Below are positions 61,766-64,000 of a DNA stretch of 64,000 bases, in pieces. The stretch comes from Parabacteroides distasonis (GTDB lineage Bacteria; Bacteroidota; Bacteroidia; Bacteroidales; Tannerellaceae). Position 1 is the stretch's first letter; each line of letters opens with the position of its first letter. The notes beneath the pieces were generated by a model. It was not told where the DNA came from and did not search any database. It saw nothing but the letters and a program-made list of their open reading frames with translations. The stretch is from NCBI RefSeq assembly GCF_004793765.1, contig NZ_SRYM01000014.1:18976-82975 (forward strand). Direction: 5' to 3'. The position numbers and the translations under genes were made by a program.

Positions 61766-63316
61766 TCATTCCACCAGCCACCGATCGATCGTACGGGTAA
61801 AAGAAGAGAAGTTCACGCCGATCTTGAACAACTTGCGGCTATCCAAGGTGAACGGACGGGCATAGCCCTTCTCCTCGATCTGACGCAAGGCCTCCTCTGC
61901 TGTGCCGTCCAGCTTGAACTCCATCACGTAGATGTAACGATCCGTTTGCAGCACTAGATCCACACGACCGTTCGATGTATGATACTCCGCCCTCACATAG
62001 AAGCCGACCAACTTGAAAACGATGAATAGGACGTTTTGGTAATGCAACTCTTGATCGCGAACCAACTCATAGGGCGTATCCGCAAAGAAACCACGCAAAC
62101 GCTCCAGGAAAGCGTCCGGATCTCCCGCCTCTATCTCACGGACAAACCGAACAACCTCAAAGCTGCTCCTAGTGGCACTCACGTTGGCATAAAACGGAAG
62201 CAAGTACCTCATAAACCCCTCCTCTACCTCCTTATTAGGAAAACCGAGACGGTAAAGACCGAAACGAGAGTCATACCCCTTGATCGTCAAGTAACCGCTC
62301 TGGTAGATTACGGGGATCGGATTGTACGAGGCAGCATCGATACTGTTCAGCACATCCGCATCCGTCTCCGTGTGAGCCATCGCATAAAGATCGTAATGCG
62401 TACGTTTCAACAACTCCACCAGGTAGCTCGGTGTGCCTGTCTCGAACCAATAATCGCCCAGACGCATATACTTGAAGGTATTCAACAAGCTGAAAGGGTT
62501 ATAGACCCCCACGCTATCTTCCGTAAAATGGTAGCCATCGTAATACAGGGCCAACGTAGCGCAGGTTTCCTCATAGGACTGCTTAAGCGCCAAAGAGAGC
62601 GTATGGATATCCTCATCAAAACAGGTACGCAACTCCTCCTCCGTGATCCCGCAAAGGGAAGCATAAGGCGCACGCATGGTCAAATCGTCCAGATTATTCA
62701 AGTCGCTGAAGACGCTCACCTTGCCGAACTTCGTCACACCGGTCAAGAGGGCGAACTTGATACTGCCATCCATCGTCTTCAAGACACCGTAGAAAGCCTT
62801 TAAGATCGAGCGGTATTTCTCCTGCAACTCCGGATTGCCAATCGCTTGTAGCAAAGGTTTGTCGTACTCATCCACCAAGATTACCACACGACGCCCCGTT
62901 CGCTCATACGCACGGCGGATCACACCCATGAAACGCAGTTCCGGTGTTTTCTCGGAGACTGAGGTACCATACAAGTTCTCCCAACGATGCAAGGCATCTT
63001 CCAAGACAAAAAGCAAGCGCTCCGCAGAATCATACAACCCCGTATTCAAGTCCAAATGCAAGACGGGATATTCCTCCCAATCCTTCTCCAGCTTCTCGAT
63101 CGCCAAGCCCTTGAACAGTTCCTTCTTCCCCCGGAAGTAGGTTTCCAAGGTAGAGATCAACAAGCTCTTGCCGAAACGGCGAGGACGGCTCAAGAAATAG
63201 TAACTGCCGGTCTTGGCCAATTGATAAACCAAGGCAGTCTTGTCAATATAAAGATAACCGTCCTTACGGATCTTCTCGAAGTCCTGCACCCCGATAGGGA
63301 ATATTCTCGCACTCAT
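61766..63316 (-). CDS. DUF1703-type AAA-like protein with PD-(D/E)XK nuclease domain
   Basis: The 516-aa protein has an N-terminal AAA-ATPase-like domain with a P-loop variant SRPRRFGKS (Lys50) and FALLTGVTKFGKVSVFSDL. The C-terminal nuclease-like domain has GRVDLVLQT with Asp453 and the MEFKLDG motif (Glu466, Lys468). This family is often present in many copies in Bacteroidales genomes; its role is not established. No partner gene is nearby. Confidence 0.9.
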   Translation of the reverse strand: MSARIFPIGVQDFEKIRKDGYLYIDKTALVYQLAKTGSYYFLSRPRRFGKSLLISTLETYFRGKKELFKGLAIEKLEKDWEEYPVLHLDLNTGLYDSAERLLFVLEDALHRWENLYGTSVSEKTPELRFMGVIRRAYERTGRRVVILVDEYDKPLLQAIGNPELQEKYRSILKAFYGVLKTMDGSIKFALLTGVTKFGKVSVFSDLNNLDDLTMRAPYASLCGITEEELRTCFDEDIHTLSLALKQSYEETCATLALYYDGYHFTEDSVGVYNPFSLLNTFKYMRLGDYWFETGTPSYLVELLKRTHYDLYAMAHTETDADVLNSIDAASYNPIPVIYQSGYLTIKGYDSRFGLYRLGFPNKEVEEGFMRYLLPFYANVSATRSSFEVVRFVREIEAGDPDAFLERLRGFFADTPYELVRDQELHYQNVLFIVFKLVGFYVRAEYHTSNGRVDLVLQTDRYIYVMEFKLDGTAEEALRQIEEKGYARPFTLDSRKLFKIGVNFSSFTRTIDRWLVE

Positions 63317-63405
63317 AGCTTTGCCTGTTTGTTGTTATGCACAAAGATACACTTTTATACAGGATCTGCAACGTTTCACGGGTAAATACGGTGACGTAAA
63401 CAGTA

Positions 63406-63436
63406 AAGCCCCGACTGGACGAACCGGCCGGGGCTT
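63406..63436. terminator. GC-rich hairpin between the DUF1703 and transposase genes
   Basis: A 13-bp stem with one mismatch (63406-63418 with 63424-63436, loop ACGAA) is followed by ATTCC on the plus strand and TTTACTGTTT on the minus strand. A second hairpin follows at 63445-63478 (TCCGCC with GGCGGA arms). It may be the terminator of a gene displaced by the insertion element. Confidence 0.6.
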
Positions 63437-63509
63437 ATTCCTTTTCCGCCCTCCTTCCTCACGGAGGTAACGGCGGATGAACTTTAATTTATTACTTTAG
63501 TACATTGAT

Positions 63510-64000
63510 GTCCCATTAAAATCGGAAAGAGTACTTTGAAATTGTTGAAATTTAGTTTGTTGGAAAAGATTTTGGTGCGAACGGACTTGATTAGTATATT
63601 ACGGTTCTTCAATCTGACGAACCATGTACAATGTCAAATACGTTTTCTCCCAACTAGTGGCCTTTATGAACCGAAGCAAGTTCAACCGAATCGTTGAAAA
63701 GTATAATGGCAACCGATATGTGAAAGATTTCACATGCTGGAACCAACTTTTGGCAATGATGTATGGTCAGTTATGCAACCGGTCAAGTCTGAGGGATCTC
63801 ATCACCATTCTTGATGCACATAGTTCCAAGTGGTACCATCTGGGATTGGGTCGTAGTGTATCCAAGACCAATCTTGCGTATGCAAATCAGAATCGGGATT
63901 ATCGAATCTTCGAGGAGTTTGCATATTATATGGTATCAGAAGCCCGGGATAAACGAAAAACGAAAATCTTTGAACTACAGGGAAACGTTTATGCGTTCGA
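63510..64000 (+). mobile_element. IS4-family insertion sequence (left part; 3' end off window)
   Basis: The transposase gene starting at 63624 identifies the element. The left end is probably near 63510, where a TGTCCCATTAAAATCGG-type stretch begins, but the terminal repeat cannot be checked without the right end. Confidence 0.55.
63624..64000 (+). CDS. IS4-family transposase (DUF4372 type), partial
   Basis: ATG 63624 opens a frame running to the right edge (125 codons): MYNVKYVFSQLVAFMNRSKF, then FTCWNQLLAMMYGQLCNRSS, LRDLITILDAHSSKWYHLG and RDYRIFEEFAYYM. This is the N-terminal part of Bacteroidales IS4-family transposases. The DDE catalytic core lies beyond the window, so intactness is unknown. 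Confidence 0.9.
   Translation, partial: MYNVKYVFSQLVAFMNRSKFNRIVEKYNGNRYVKDFTCWNQLLAMMYGQLCNRSSLRDLITILDAHSSKWYHLGLGRSVSKTNLAYANQNRDYRIFEEFAYYMVSEARDKRKTKIFELQGNVYAF

Noticed and set aside
62036..62803. 255-codon frame antisense to the DUF1703 gene
   Set aside because: No independent coding signs; the minus-strand gene accounts for the sequence.

Overview
The window is chromosomal DNA of a Bacteroidales bacterium, most likely a Parabacteroides close to P. distasonis. This is inferred from protein character, gene order and promoter type. Genes have poor Shine-Dalgarno sequences. Many start regions carry the Bacteroidota promoter signature, a -7 TAnnTTTG with a -33 TTTG-like element about 19-21 nt upstream. 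Typical Bacteroidales families are present: BspA-like LRR proteins, OstA-like protein, a DUF3098/UppP operon, succinate CoA-transferase, GH3/GH43/GH78 enzymes and a DUF1703-type AAA protein.

Layout. 1-2.4 kb: a GH3 beta-N-acetylhexosaminidase-like gene running off the left edge, divergent from rplS. 2.5-8.2 kb: a two-gene surface-protein operon (LRR/BspA protein, then an InlB-repeat protein) behind a promoter and a long structured leader. 8.3-9.4 kb: a gene-poor patch with two short-dyad arrays and decayed DUF3990-type genes. 9.4-29.4 kb: eno, a dead TPR gene fragment, and the whole str-S10-spc-alpha ribosomal supercluster (rpsL to rplQ, 33 genes, one strand) driven by two tandem promoters. 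29.4-39.5 kb: an HU-like DNA-binding protein, mutL, a small membrane protein, an OstA-like protein, three SurA/parvulin-type proteins and guaB. 39.6-45.4 kb: recQ-clpX-clpP-tig. 45.5-50.1 kb: CPBP protease, lptB, a GH43 lipoprotein, and an Mla-type ABC permease/ATPase pair. 50.1-56.1 kb: metK with a SAM-II riboswitch, then the ftsX-DUF3098-uppP-truB-queA-folK operon. 56.2-64 kb: a GH78-like rhamnosidase, miaB, a small membrane protein, succinate CoA-transferase, a DUF1703 AAA protein, and the start of an IS4-family transposase at the right edge.

How the genes fit together: most of the window is core informational machinery (translation, protein quality control, mismatch repair/helicase, GMP synthesis). 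Envelope assembly is the second theme: periplasmic foldases with OstA/LptB/Mla/UppP/FtsX functions. Surface and glycan-degrading proteins sit at the accessory breakpoints.

The most unusual signal is in the gaps. Six intergenic loci each hold exactly four copies of a 15-20 nt word that is partly self-complementary. The copies sit on a strict 21-24 nt lattice. The word differs at every locus while the geometry is shared, and the outer two spacings are always equal (23/23/23, 21/21/21, 23/24/23, 22/22/22, 23/22/23, 23/22/23). One word recurs as a single copy elsewhere in the window. I know of no described element with this architecture. It resembles REP/BIME elements in position (gene ends, convergent gaps) but not in sequence constancy. 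Further regulatory candidates are long-range stems in the rpsL-rpsG and rpsK-rpsD gaps, a heptamer tandem repeat in the metK leader, and back-to-back tig/CPBP promoters.
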